This document shows positions 1-8,347 of a DNA stretch of 11,423 nucleotides, in pieces; the first letter of the stretch is position 1, and each line of letters starts with the position of its first letter. Origin of the DNA: Bacteroidales bacterium (GTDB lineage: Bacteria > Bacteroidota > Bacteroidia > Bacteroidales > UBA932). Below the pieces are notes generated by a model. It made no database searches and was not told the DNA's origin. It saw only the letters and a list, made by a program, of their open reading frames with translations. The position numbers and the translations under genes are program-made. The DNA lies in contig JAFWPT010000261.1 of the NCBI GenBank assembly GCA_017509375.1, positions 1 through 11,423 of the forward strand. The letters run 5' to 3'.

Positions 1-2
1 AG

Positions 3-1604
3 GTGAGCAATAAGGTCAAACTTGGGGCGGACTGGAACTACGACCACAACCTCGGCATCGGGGTGTATTCGGAAGATTTTCCCAAGGCGCCTTCGTTCAG
101 GGAGTACCGCTACTGTGACAACCCGTCCATGAACAACATAGGTATCTACCTGGAAGACAACTTGATGATTCCTGCAGGTCGGGGCCGCGTCAATCTTATA
201 GCAGGTGTGCGGGAAGACATCACCTCCGTGGCCGGTTCCGCATACGGCGTGACTTCGAGCCTCTCTCCCCGCTTCAATGCAAAATACACCGTGCTCGACC
301 CCAAGTACGGGCGCGACAAGTTCATGCGGGAACTCGCCTTCAGGGCAAGCTGGGGAGTGGCGGTGAAGCAGCCGTCCTTCTCCATACTATATCCGGTACC
401 GAGCTACCTGGACGTCAGTACCTTCACATCCACGGCGTCCGCAGACAACACCGTCTATCGTGCCTATTATGTCCGTCCCCATACTATCCAGTACAATCCG
501 GACCTCCGCTGGCAGAAGAACCATCAGGCGGAATTCGGCGTGGACACCGATCTGGCAGGCAACAAGATTTCGCTGGTCGCATATTACACAAAGTCTCTGG
601 ATACCTACAAGCACGTAACTGATTATGAGCGCCTTAGCTATGCATACACTGCGGTGTCCGACGTGCAAGGACTCCCGATTCCCGCTTCCGACAGAATCTA
701 TACCCTTGATCCCTCCACAGGCCTCGTAACCGTATCGGACCGCAGCGGGAAGCTGCCCTCAATGGAAGCGGCCCACTCTGTACGCAACCAGTTCCTGAGC
801 ACCGTTTCAGAGGCCAACCAGAACAGCCCGCTGGACCGTTTCGGCCTTGAATGGGTGGTGGTTTTCAAAGAGATACGTCCAATCTGCACTACCATAAGGC
901 TGGATGGTAATTTCTATGCCTACCGGAGCATCAATACCGATATGGAAGCCTATTGCCCCTCTACGATCGTTGGCTCGGACAACCAGCCTTTCAAATATGT
1001 AGGCTACTATTTCGGAGGCAACGTTATCGCCAACGGCAAGGAAAGCAGGAGCATAAAGAACAACATCACTTTCACCACCCACATCCCTAAGGTGAGGATG
1101 ATTATTACCATGAAACTGGAAGCCAGCCTGTTGAATTATTCCCGTTTCCTGAGCGAAAGGCCGGGAGGGAAGCGCTCCTACAGGATTCTTGACCCGAAAG
1201 ATGTGCTGTCGTTCGACCAAAACGCTTCCATCTATGCCGACGAAGGCTATACCGTGTCCTTCCCCGACTATTACACTTCCTTCGACAATCCGGAGCCGGT
1301 TCCGTTCCTGGAAAAATTCAGATGGGCCAAAGCCAACGATCCCGACCTTTATATGGATCTCTCCAAGCTGGTGTTCAAGTCCAACTACCTTTACTATTTT
1401 AACAAAGATTACATATCTCCTTACTTCAGCGCCAATTTCAGCGTGACTAAAGAAATCGGAGACATCGCTTCCGTGTCGTTCTATGCGAACAACTTTTTCA
1501 ACAATATGGGGCAGGTTTTCAGCACGAGGACCAATACCTACAATTCTGTTTACAGATACATTCCGCGTCTTTACTACGGACTCACAGTGAGACTAAAATT
1601 CTGA
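3..1604 (+). CDS. TonB-dependent outer-membrane receptor, C-terminal part (5' truncated)
   Basis: This frame is open from the window edge to TGA at 1602-1604, giving 533 codons; the true start lies upstream, and the GTG at position 3 is only the first complete codon. The protein is rich in alternating aromatic and polar stretches typical of a 22-strand barrel. Family-like landmarks are SLSPRFNAKY (86-95), RASWGVAVKQPSF (114-126) and the PDLRW..NHQAEFG stretch (166-179), and it ends in LTVRLKF with the terminal Phe expected for BAM-assembled barrels. Plug and TonB box are missing, so SusC-type versus plain receptor cannot be decided. The next two genes encode a DUF4876 lipoprotein and a DUF6850-type barrel, and no SusD-like gene is present. 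Role inferred: TonB-powered uptake of an unknown ligand across the outer membrane. Confidence 0.88.
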   Translation: MSNKVKLGADWNYDHNLGIGVYSEDFPKAPSFREYRYCDNPSMNNIGIYLEDNLMIPAGRGRVNLIAGVREDITSVAGSAYGVTSSLSPRFNAKYTVLDPKYGRDKFMRELAFRASWGVAVKQPSFSILYPVPSYLDVSTFTSTASADNTVYRAYYVRPHTIQYNPDLRWQKNHQAEFGVDTDLAGNKISLVAYYTKSLDTYKHVTDYERLSYAYTAVSDVQGLPIPASDRIYTLDPSTGLVTVSDRSGKLPSMEAAHSVRNQFLSTVSEANQNSPLDRFGLEWVVVFKEIRPICTTIRLDGNFYAYRSINTDMEAYCPSTIVGSDNQPFKYVGYYFGGNVIANGKESRSIKNNITFTTHIPKVRMIITMKLEASLLNYSRFLSERPGGKRSYRILDPKDVLSFDQNASIYADEGYTVSFPDYYTSFDNPEPVPFLEKFRWAKANDPDLYMDLSKLVFKSNYLYYFNKDYISPYFSANFSVTKEIGDIASVSFYANNFFNNMGQVFSTRTNTYNSVYRYIPRLYYGLTVRLKF

Positions 1605-1617
1605 TTTAGTGTACATT

Positions 1618-2937
1618 ATGAGAAGGTTTCTATATTTGTTTGCCGCCGCTCTGGCAACAGCCATGACTGCAGGATGCGAGTTCAAGATAGTGACAGTCGA
1701 TATCACTGTCCAACTCTTTTCAGAGAATGCCGCCCTCGCGGTTGAGAATATCCCTGTGACCCTGGCGGACGCCGGCGGTGTCATTACCTTCACAGCTGAA
1801 ACTGATGCATCAGGAGCGGCCAGGTTCACCGTGGCCCCGGGCAGCTACATGGCTTCGGCTACCAACAAGGTTTGGGAAAACGGCAATTATATAGTTTACA
1901 ACGGATCCAATCCTACAATACTTGTGGAGGAGGGGATATCCGGTAATTTCACTTTGCCGCTTTCCAAGGTCGTTGCTAAACCGCTTATTATCAAAGAGCT
2001 TTATAGTGGAGGCTGCCCCAAGGATGACGGCTCCGGTTCTTACTCTAACGATGCATATTTCATAGTTTACAACAACTCCCCGGTGGAAGTAGATGCATCC
2101 GACCTCGTGATAGGTGCCCTTAATCCCTACAACGGCCACTCAAGCAACAAATTCTACGGCCCCGACAACAAGCTTATCTACGAATCCGACGATTGGGTGC
2201 CGGCCGGTGGCTCCATGTGGTATTTTACCCATCCTGTGAGTTTCCCGGCTTATTCCCAGATTGTGGTGGCCGTGTTCGGTGCTATCGACCACACCCTCAC
2301 GGTAAAGGCTTCGGTCAACCTGGCCGACCCCGGCTATTATTGGATGTCGAACAGCGAGATTCCTGCCTACACTAATAAGAAGTACGTAGTGTCGGACCTG
2401 ATACCTGCCAGCCACTATCTTTCCGGATACCAAATCAACAAGGCAAATGCCTGGACCCTATCCATCAATTCGCCGGCGTTTTTCATCGGAATGATGCCGA
2501 AGGATCAGCTTGAGTTGCTTTGCAAAAACTCTGAGGGTTTCGACCTCACAGGGGGGACCACTGATGTGGGCTGGTCCGTCAAGTTCCCCAAGGACAACAT
2601 CATCAATGCCATCGAGGTTTTCAGTTCGGACAAAGTCGAGTCCAGTATGCTGCGTTTCTCCTCCGATGTCAGTACCGGTTATGTAGTCTTCACCAACCAG
2701 TTGGGTTACACCCTCTACAGGAACGTCGATAAGGAAACCACCGAGGCCCTCCCTGAGAACGCAGGCAAACTTGTTTACGATTATGCCGGAGGCACCCAGG
2801 ATTTGAACGGCTCCACCGATCCTTCCGGAATCGATGCCGAGGCGTCAATCGCCGCCGGCGCCCACATTGTTTATCTCCAGACCAACGACTCCAGGAAAGA
2901 CTTCCACCAGAGGAAGCTGGCTTCCCTGAAGAAATAA
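1618..2937 (+). CDS. DUF4876 family lipoprotein, partner of the upstream TonB receptor
   Basis: The 439-residue protein starts with a lipoprotein signal, with a hydrophobic segment and lipobox MTAGC ending at Cys20. I chose ATG 1618 over the GTG at 1609 because it gives a clean signal peptide. Residues about 25-117 look like a CnaB or carboxypeptidase-regulatory type beta-sandwich (TDASGAARF, 62-70, followed by VAPGSY). From about 122 on, the sequence resembles DUF4876: IIKELYSGG (124-132), a YNNSPVEVDASDL stretch, VPAGGSMWYF, and a C-terminal region with GIDAEASI and HIVYLQTND. The middle part also resembles lamin-tail-like folds, which is inference. No clear acidic surface-export signal follows Cys20. 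It lies 13 bases after the receptor and 5 before the next barrel gene, so it probably belongs to the same outer-membrane complex, perhaps as a ligand-binding lid. Ligand unknown. Confidence 0.8.
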   Translation: MRRFLYLFAAALATAMTAGCEFKIVTVDITVQLFSENAALAVENIPVTLADAGGVITFTAETDASGAARFTVAPGSYMASATNKVWENGNYIVYNGSNPTILVEEGISGNFTLPLSKVVAKPLIIKELYSGGCPKDDGSGSYSNDAYFIVYNNSPVEVDASDLVIGALNPYNGHSSNKFYGPDNKLIYESDDWVPAGGSMWYFTHPVSFPAYSQIVVAVFGAIDHTLTVKASVNLADPGYYWMSNSEIPAYTNKKYVVSDLIPASHYLSGYQINKANAWTLSINSPAFFIGMMPKDQLELLCKNSEGFDLTGGTTDVGWSVKFPKDNIINAIEVFSSDKVESSMLRFSSDVSTGYVVFTNQLGYTLYRNVDKETTEALPENAGKLVYDYAGGTQDLNGSTDPSGIDAEASIAAGAHIVYLQTNDSRKDFHQRKLASLKK

Positions 2938-2942
2938 TCCGA

Positions 2943-4541
2943 ATGATGAGATTCCGTGCAATATTGACATACTTTTGCCTTCTGGCCCTGCCACTTGCTG
3001 CAGGCGGTCAGGAGGCGGGGGAGTGCCGTGACTTCCGCTTCGCAGCGGACACCAATCCTTTCCTTTCCCTGTCCAACCCGGCTGCCGTTTCAGCCTTCGA
3101 CGGCCATATATCCATGGCAGGATTGGATTTCCGTAAGGATAACGGAGGCTTGATATCGCTTACTGAGTCTGCCGACAGCTACAAGGCCGGCGCATACACT
3201 GAGTCGTATTTCTGCATCTCGGAAAGGATTTCATTCCACGGTGGACTTTCATGGTCGTATTTCAGCGGCAAGTGGATGGGCGCCCAGGTGCTGATGGACC
3301 CGCTTTTCAACCCTGTCAATTTCCTTGAAAGCGACGAGGCGAATACCGGGACAAGGAACAGGGAAGATTATTCCCTGCTCGGGGCCATGTCCTTTAAGCT
3401 CAACGACAAATGGGCCCTCGGCTGCGAAATAGATTATTCCTCCGCCGACCAGACCAAGGTTAAGGATCCGCGTTTTCCCAACGTTTGGATGGATATGAAC
3501 CTTAAGGCCGGCGCCAGTTTCAGGCCGGACCAAAGCACTTTGCTTGGAGCTGCGCTTATCTACCGGAGCACCATGGAGCAGATTCGAGGAGGGATATACG
3601 GCACCACGGACAAGCAATACTTCATTATGGCCGACAAAGGAAGCTTCCTGGGTACCGTCGCCGGCTTGTCCGGGGATATGGATTATGTGCCGATGACAGA
3701 ATTCCGTCCGATGAAGAACGATTTCTTCGGCCTCTCCCTGCAGGCGCTGACAGGAGCCTGGACCAATGAGGCAGAAGTCCTGTACAGGATGGGATACTAT
3801 GGCAAAAAGGCGTCCGATTCCGCAACTTATTTTGAATTCTCCGGCATTCGCGCAGGCTACAGCTGCCGTTTCCAGACCCGCTCCGGAGCTGATATCTATA
3901 AAGCTTCCCTGAAGCTGGATTATGAACTTCTGGGCAACTACGAGAATTTGTTCAGCTACGTCCAGGTTACAGGCCAGAACACCACGATCAACTATTACGG
4001 ACAGAACCATATTTCCGACCGCCACCTGTGTAGTGCCGCCCTTTCCTTCGTGTGGCATAAAGGCGTGGACGGCTATCTTCCCGAGTTAAGCGTAGGGGCT
4101 TCCGTGAGCGGCCAGGGCCGTTTCCAGACCACCGTACTGTATCCGTTCTACCGTAAGTCCAACTGTGTCGGAATGGCCGCAGAGGCCTTTGCCGACCGGA
4201 ACATACGCAAAGGCGCTTCCGTCTTTTCGCTTGGCGGCAGGCTGGATTTCCGCTACGGATTGGGCAATCCCAAGGAAGACGGTGTTTATGACCTGCCTTA
4301 CGGCACCATTTCCGGCACCACCCTGCGGAGTTTCGACAATTATCTGTTCCGCCAGTTTGAGTACGATACCGCTCCTGCCGCCGGCGCCGGGCTTTCGTTC
4401 GCCTACACCCGTATCATTTCAGGTAAGGCCGCAGCCTGCGTTAAGGTGTCAGATTCTTTCTCGATGCTGATTAACGAGCCGCAATATCTGTCCGGCCGTT
4501 TCCGCAACGTGGCTTCCGTCACCCTCGGCTTGTCGTTCTAA
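2943..4541 (+). CDS. DUF6850-type outer-membrane beta-barrel protein
   Basis: The 532-residue protein begins with two consecutive Met codons (2943 and 2946) and a Sec signal peptide without a lipobox Cys, probably cleaved near residues 21-23 (AAGG/Q). The mature part is made of repeated amphipathic strands with many Tyr, Phe and Gly residues and ends VTLGLSF, a terminal Phe that fits outer-membrane barrel insertion. The early FLSLSNPAAVSAF stretch (from residue 40) and the gene context match the family I know as DUF6850, which sits beside DUF4876 lipoproteins and TonB receptors. Only 5 bases separate it from the lipoprotein gene, so co-transcription is likely. It converges with the DUF4837 gene 15 bases beyond its stop. 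Its role in the complex is unknown; an accessory pore or structural partner of the receptor are both possible. Confidence 0.75.
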   Translation: MMRFRAILTYFCLLALPLAAGGQEAGECRDFRFAADTNPFLSLSNPAAVSAFDGHISMAGLDFRKDNGGLISLTESADSYKAGAYTESYFCISERISFHGGLSWSYFSGKWMGAQVLMDPLFNPVNFLESDEANTGTRNREDYSLLGAMSFKLNDKWALGCEIDYSSADQTKVKDPRFPNVWMDMNLKAGASFRPDQSTLLGAALIYRSTMEQIRGGIYGTTDKQYFIMADKGSFLGTVAGLSGDMDYVPMTEFRPMKNDFFGLSLQALTGAWTNEAEVLYRMGYYGKKASDSATYFEFSGIRAGYSCRFQTRSGADIYKASLKLDYELLGNYENLFSYVQVTGQNTTINYYGQNHISDRHLCSAALSFVWHKGVDGYLPELSVGASVSGQGRFQTTVLYPFYRKSNCVGMAAEAFADRNIRKGASVFSLGGRLDFRYGLGNPKEDGVYDLPYGTISGTTLRSFDNYLFRQFEYDTAPAAGAGLSFAYTRIISGKAAACVKVSDSFSMLINEPQYLSGRFRNVASVTLGLSF

Positions 4542-4556
4542 GATCCGGGAATATAA

Positions 4557-5537
4557 TTATTTAGCCCATTCCCAGGAGAAGAGTATGGATTCTACCTGGC
4601 GAAGATACTGGCGTTTGTCGTATTTTGGGGCATAGACGAATGCCTCGGCTACTATGATGCTGTCGCCGGAGGGGGAGTAGAAGGAATGGGATACGAACGG
4701 CCCCCCCATATAATCGTTTTCCACTTCCCACAAGCCCCGCACCTGTGCGAAATCGCGCCCGCGATAACGTAGGAATTCAATCTGCGGAGGCATATACTCA
4801 CCGGTAGTCATCCAGGTGTTCTCGAACATGCCCGGCACATTGGCTTTCAGCATTTCGTTCCGTCTGGCTATGATTTTTTCCAGGCTCAATTCGTCAGCGG
4901 CTCCGGTGGCGGGACATTTGTAAATCAGTATGCCTTGAATGGTGTATTGCTTCTCATCTGCAATCCAGCCGAAGTTTTCCGTGAGTTTCTTTAGCCTGTA
5001 GCCCATAGGAAAATGGGGAGAACCACCGAAAACTTCCGTCACTTTAGGCGCTATCTCCCGCTCTTCGTAACGTATGGAGTTGCGTATGACCCTGTCCCTT
5101 TCCGCCTGCTCTATAAAACTCACTATTGTTTTGCCTTTTTCGCTGATAAGCCTGGCGGCCTCATCTGCATTGGGGGCGTTGACCTGCACCAGACACTGGG
5201 GAGAGGCCCATACGTCGTGCCGGAACGCCACTGAGGCGCTGTCCAGCTGGGAGTTGAGGGCGAAATACACAATGTTGCGATGTACCTTGAAGAGGTCCCC
5301 GAAGCCTCCGGGAGCCACGTTCACCAGGGAATACAAAGGCTCTTTCTGCGCTAGGTACGGGCAGTCGCAGGCCAGTAGTTCACGCACTTTGCCTCCCAGG
5401 TTGCCCTCCCAGTCGGTTTTTTCGATTACCACGATAATTTCGCCTGCCTTGCCGCTGACATTTGGGAGCAGGACCTTTGTGTTCTTACAAGACGCAAGTG
5501 TCAGAACGGCCGCGCATATCAGGAGTATCTTTTTCAT
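4557..5537 (-). CDS. DUF4837 family lipoprotein
   Basis: The 326-residue protein has a short signal peptide and lipobox with Cys17 (TLASC). The next residues are KNTK, with no acidic surface-export motif, so a periplasm-facing lipoprotein is the simpler guess. Features I associate with DUF4837 are LPNVSGKAGEI near the N terminus, RGLWEVENDYMGGPF (267-281), and the near C-terminal AFVYAPKYDKRQYLRQ segment ending in a Trp-rich tail. The start is ATG at 5535-5537, in a very AT-rich leader just 11 bases after the rseP stop, so the gene is probably read as the last member of the dxr-rseP operon. The family has no established biochemical role. Linkage to rseP suggests an envelope-quality function, which is inference. 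Confidence 0.82.
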   Translation of the reverse strand: MKKILLICAAVLTLASCKNTKVLLPNVSGKAGEIIVVIEKTDWEGNLGGKVRELLACDCPYLAQKEPLYSLVNVAPGGFGDLFKVHRNIVYFALNSQLDSASVAFRHDVWASPQCLVQVNAPNADEAARLISEKGKTIVSFIEQAERDRVIRNSIRYEEREIAPKVTEVFGGSPHFPMGYRLKKLTENFGWIADEKQYTIQGILIYKCPATGAADELSLEKIIARRNEMLKANVPGMFENTWMTTGEYMPPQIEFLRYRGRDFAQVRGLWEVENDYMGGPFVSHSFYSPSGDSIIVAEAFVYAPKYDKRQYLRQVESILFSWEWAK

Positions 5538-5548
5538 ATTTAATATAT

Positions 5549-6841
5549 TTAATGTATTAATCGTCCAATGTCGTTCCCGAACGCCAGGATCATCAGGGCA
5601 AACAGCAATACCATTCCTATAATCTGCATCACTGTCAGGAAGCGGTCGCTGGGCTTGCGCCCGGTAATCATTTCATATAAGGTAAACAGTATGTGCCCTC
5701 CGTCAAGGGCCGGAATGGGCAGCAGGTTCATGATCCCAAGCATCACCGAAAGCAGGGCAAGGATACTCAGGAACCGGTACCAGTCCCAGGCATCGGGGAA
5801 CACCTGTCCTATGGCAATGAAGCTGCCTACCGACTTGTATGCTCCGGTGGAGGGCCTCACCAGCAGCCCGAGGTCTTTGATATAGCCGCTGATACTCTCG
5901 GAGGTGAGCCTCAAGCCTGCCGGGATGGCTTCCAGGAAGCTGTATTGCCGGCGTTCGATGGCAGGCATCTCAAGATATACCCCTATCTGCCCCAGGGAAT
6001 CAACCGTTACCGGAAGTGCCAGGGTGTCCGCGCCCCTGAGCACACTGGCTTCGACAGTACGCCCCTTGCGGGCGGCGAGCACTCCCCGGGCGTCCTGGAT
6101 GAAGGATACGCCTTGCCCGTCAAATGCCAGGATACGGTCGCCCCTTTGCAGCGCACAGGCACCGTTGGGCCCGTCAGCCCGCATGGAATCGATTACGAAC
6201 GGCACCGCCAGGTCGAACATTCCGGGACTGTTCAAGGCATCAGCCATAAAAGCATGGTCGATGTAGAGGTTCAAGGTGTCGGAGTCCCGCAGGATGCGGG
6301 CGTTGCTCACATTGCGGCGTACCAGGTCGGCCTGCAGCATCCCGAAGTTCTCCGGCTCGTAGCCGTCGAAATCTATGATATGGTCTCCCAGACGGAAGCC
6401 CATCTGCCGGGCCAGCTCGTTGGGGGCTACCCTGGCGTCACGGTTGCTGATGTAGGCTTCGCCCCAGATACCTGCTATCAAGCAGTACAGAAAAACGGCC
6501 AGTAGAAAATTGTTGAGCACGCCTCCCGCCATGACCAGCAGTCTCTGCCATGCAGGCTTGGACCGGAACTCCCATGGCTGGGCCTCTTTCTTCAGCTGCT
6601 CCAGGTCCATGGACTCGTCAATCATGCCGGAGATCTTGCAGTATCCACCGAACGGAATCCAGCCGATGCCGAATTCGGTCTCGCCCCAATGCCATTTGAC
6701 CAAGGCCTTTCCGAAAAAGAGGTAGAAACGTTCTACCCGTATTCCGAATATGCGGGCCCACATGAAATGGCCGAACTCGTGCACAATAATCAGCAGCGAG
6801 AGGGCGAGAATTACTTGCAATGTCTTAATTAATGCAACCAT
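5549..6841 (-). CDS. rseP: RIP metalloprotease RseP (site-2 protease)
   Basis: This is an inner-membrane zinc protease of the S2P family, which cuts transmembrane segments of anti-sigma factors or cleared signal peptides. From the chosen start (MVALIKTLQ) it has 430 residues. The zinc motif HEFGH is at 21-25 inside the first membrane helix, a second helix region contains MAGGVLNNFLL, and two PDZ-like segments follow (about 115-190 and 200-290). The LDG zinc ligand motif is at 379-381 (PALDGGH), followed by a final membrane helix. An upstream in-frame ATG would add 21 residues lying wholly within the dxr coding region; I prefer ATG 6841 because it puts HEFGH at the usual distance from the N terminus. 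The start overlaps the dxr 3' end by 17 bases, so translational coupling is likely. No anti-sigma substrate gene is visible nearby. Confidence 0.95.
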   Translation of the reverse strand: MVALIKTLQVILALSLLIIVHEFGHFMWARIFGIRVERFYLFFGKALVKWHWGETEFGIGWIPFGGYCKISGMIDESMDLEQLKKEAQPWEFRSKPAWQRLLVMAGGVLNNFLLAVFLYCLIAGIWGEAYISNRDARVAPNELARQMGFRLGDHIIDFDGYEPENFGMLQADLVRRNVSNARILRDSDTLNLYIDHAFMADALNSPGMFDLAVPFVIDSMRADGPNGACALQRGDRILAFDGQGVSFIQDARGVLAARKGRTVEASVLRGADTLALPVTVDSLGQIGVYLEMPAIERRQYSFLEAIPAGLRLTSESISGYIKDLGLLVRPSTGAYKSVGSFIAIGQVFPDAWDWYRFLSILALLSVMLGIMNLLPIPALDGGHILFTLYEMITGRKPSDRFLTVMQIIGMVLLFALMILAFGNDIGRLIH

Positions 6842-7976
6842 CGGCAATCTTTGCAACTTCAGCGTTGGTCTCGAAAATATCTTCGAGCGAGGGGTCCGCT
6901 GCAAAATTCAGGCCTGCCAGACACTTTTGGTTGATTCGGGAAATGTCGTAAAAGCCTATGCGGCCCTTAAGATAAGCCGCAACAGCTACCTCGTTCGCAG
7001 CGTTGAGAGCGCAGGGGGCGTTACCGCCGCGTTCAATAGCCTCATACGCCAGTCGCAGGTTGGGGAAGCGGGAAATGTCGGGAGCCTCGAAATGCAGCGC
7101 GCCGAGCTCGGCGAAATCCAGCTTCTTGTTTCCCACGGTGATGCGTCCGGGGAAAGCCAGGGCGAAACTTATGGGCTCGCGCATGTCGGGGCAACCGAGC
7201 TGGGCAAGGATGGCGCCGTCCTCGAATTCTACCATGGAATGTATGATGGATTCGGGATGCACTACCACTTTGATATCGGAGGCCGGTACGTCAAACAGCC
7301 AGCGGGCTTCTATTACCTCGAAGCCCTTGTTCATCATAGTTGCCGAATCGATGGTTACTTTGGCACCCATGTCCCAGTTGGGATGCTTCAGGGCGTCGGC
7401 CGCCGTGGCCCCTGCTATACGCTGCCGCTCCCAGGTGCGGAACGGCCCGCCGGAAGCAGTGAGGTGAATTTTTTCTACGGCGTTCCCGTTTGCTCCCAGC
7501 AGGCACTGGAAGATGGCGGAATGTTCCGAATCCACCGGAAGTATTACGGCATTATGCTCCCGCATCACCCTGGTGACCAGGCTGCCGGCCGCCACCAGCG
7601 TCTCTTTGTTGGCAAGGGCGACTATCTTTCCTGCTTCGAGCGCAGCCAGGGTGGGCCTCAGACCGCTGAAGCCTACCATCGCGCCCACAACGATATCTAC
7701 GTTGTCGGAACGTACCAGCGAGCACAGGCTGTCAACCCCGGTCCAGACCTTCGAGTCGCTGTCTCTCAGGGAATCAGAAAGTTCCCGGTACCGGGCCTCG
7801 TTGCAGATGACTACATTGTTCACGTCGAACTCTTTAGCCTGGGCGGCAAGCAGGGCGGCGTTGTTGCCGGCTGAAATCATTTCAACCTCGAAGAGGTCGC
7901 GGTGCTGACGCACCACATCAAGGGTCTGGGTCCCTATGGAGCCGGTGGACCCGAGTATTGCTATCCTTCTTTTCAT
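6825..7976 (-). CDS. dxr: 1-deoxy-D-xylulose 5-phosphate reductoisomerase
   Basis: This cytosolic enzyme of the non-mevalonate (MEP) pathway converts DXP to MEP with NADPH and a divalent metal. The 383-residue length is normal for the family. The nucleotide-binding GSTGSIG is at 9-15, ALANKETLV lies around 120-128, metal-binding D149 and E151 are in PVDSEH, the ASGGPF phosphate-binding loop is at 174-179, and NKGFE at 216-220 supplies the third metal ligand E220. The substrate-recognition stretch VVVHPESIIHS (238-248) is intact. Its ATG overlaps the stop of the preceding small membrane protein gene as ATGA, and its last 17 bases overlap the rseP start, so all three are probably translated as one coupled unit. 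All catalytic motifs are present and there is no sign of decay. Confidence 0.97.
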   Translation of the reverse strand: MKRRIAILGSTGSIGTQTLDVVRQHRDLFEVEMISAGNNAALLAAQAKEFDVNNVVICNEARYRELSDSLRDSDSKVWTGVDSLCSLVRSDNVDIVVGAMVGFSGLRPTLAALEAGKIVALANKETLVAAGSLVTRVMREHNAVILPVDSEHSAIFQCLLGANGNAVEKIHLTASGGPFRTWERQRIAGATAADALKHPNWDMGAKVTIDSATMMNKGFEVIEARWLFDVPASDIKVVVHPESIIHSMVEFEDGAILAQLGCPDMREPISFALAFPGRITVGNKKLDFAELGALHFEAPDISRFPNLRLAYEAIERGGNAPCALNAANEVAVAAYLKGRIGFYDISRINQKCLAGLNFAADPSLEDIFETNAEVAKIADGCIN

Positions 7977-8347
7977 CGGTCGAGCGAGTCAGCTGCTTCT
8001 TTGGCCTGAAGCAGGCTGTCAAGATTGAGGGTTTTGTCCCCCGAGAGTACTCGGGAGAGGTTTTCGGAATAAAGTTTCCACCGGGTGATAGCGCTTTCCA
8101 GCGAATCTATCTTGATGGCGTTCTTTACCGCTTCTTTCCGGAAGTGGGCGTTCGGATATCCGGGGATGGTGGTGCGCAGCGGGGTGAAGGAAATCAGGCA
8201 GTATAATCCGCCAAGGATGACGACGAACGCTGTAATAATCCTGATTATGATGCCCAGGCGGGTGAAACGGTAGGTGCGTATGCCGCGACCGGTGTTCTCT
8301 TCCTCCACGCTCAGCCGGTATGCTTTGTTCCAATTGTTTTTCCCCAT
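7973..8347 (-). CDS. Small single-pass membrane protein like the N-terminal anchor of Bacteroidota M23 peptidases, without a peptidase domain
   Basis: From ATG 8347 the product has 124 residues. A short cytoplasmic segment (YRLSVEEENTG...TYRF) leads to one membrane helix (about 31-54), then TPLRTTIPGYP (55-65), then a helical segment with DSLESAI and NLSRVLSGD that could be a coiled coil. This layout resembles the N-terminal third of membrane-anchored M23 (LytM-type) peptidases of Bacteroidota, which carry a TPLREYIPGY-like motif right after the helix. The C-terminal peptidase domain is absent: the frame ends in a TGA overlapping the dxr start (ATGA), with no peptidase remnant before dxr. An in-frame ATG at 8389 would run into ruvX and is less likely. 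It is probably a real first gene of the dxr-rseP operon, perhaps a scaffold or relic. The assignment rests on motif resemblance only. Confidence 0.72.
   Translation of the reverse strand: MGKNNWNKAYRLSVEEENTGRGIRTYRFTRLGIIIRIITAFVVILGGLYCLISFTPLRTTIPGYPNAHFRKEAVKNAIKIDSLESAITRWKLYSENLSRVLSGDKTLNLDSLLQAKEAADSLDR

Noticed and set aside
1609..1617. GTG start three codons upstream for the DUF4876 lipoprotein
   Set aside because: ATG 1618 gives a standard positively charged lipoprotein signal (MRRFL). The extension adds nothing useful.
3249..4058. 269-codon - strand open frame inside the DUF6850 barrel gene
   Set aside because: It is antisense to a gene with signal peptide, barrel pattern and operon context. 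The translation shows no motif.
4545..4576. Inverted repeat CCGGGAAT / ATTCCC(a)GG at the convergent gene ends, considered as a bidirectional terminator
   Set aside because: The stem has a bulge and a 15-base loop, and no T-run follows on either strand. It may be chance.
5693..6505. 270-codon + strand open frame inside rseP
   Set aside because: It is antisense to rseP, which has both catalytic motifs. The translation is Gly/His/Gln-rich and not protein-like.
6842..6904. 21-residue N-terminal extension of RseP from the upstream ATG
   Set aside because: It lies entirely within dxr coding sequence, is not membrane-like, and would push HEFGH away from its usual position near the N terminus.
6750..7874. 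Long + strand open frame (374 codons) across the dxr region
   Set aside because: It is wholly antisense to dxr and the start of rseP, whose motifs are intact. The translation has no recognisable domain and is typical of antisense shadow frames in GC-moderate genes.
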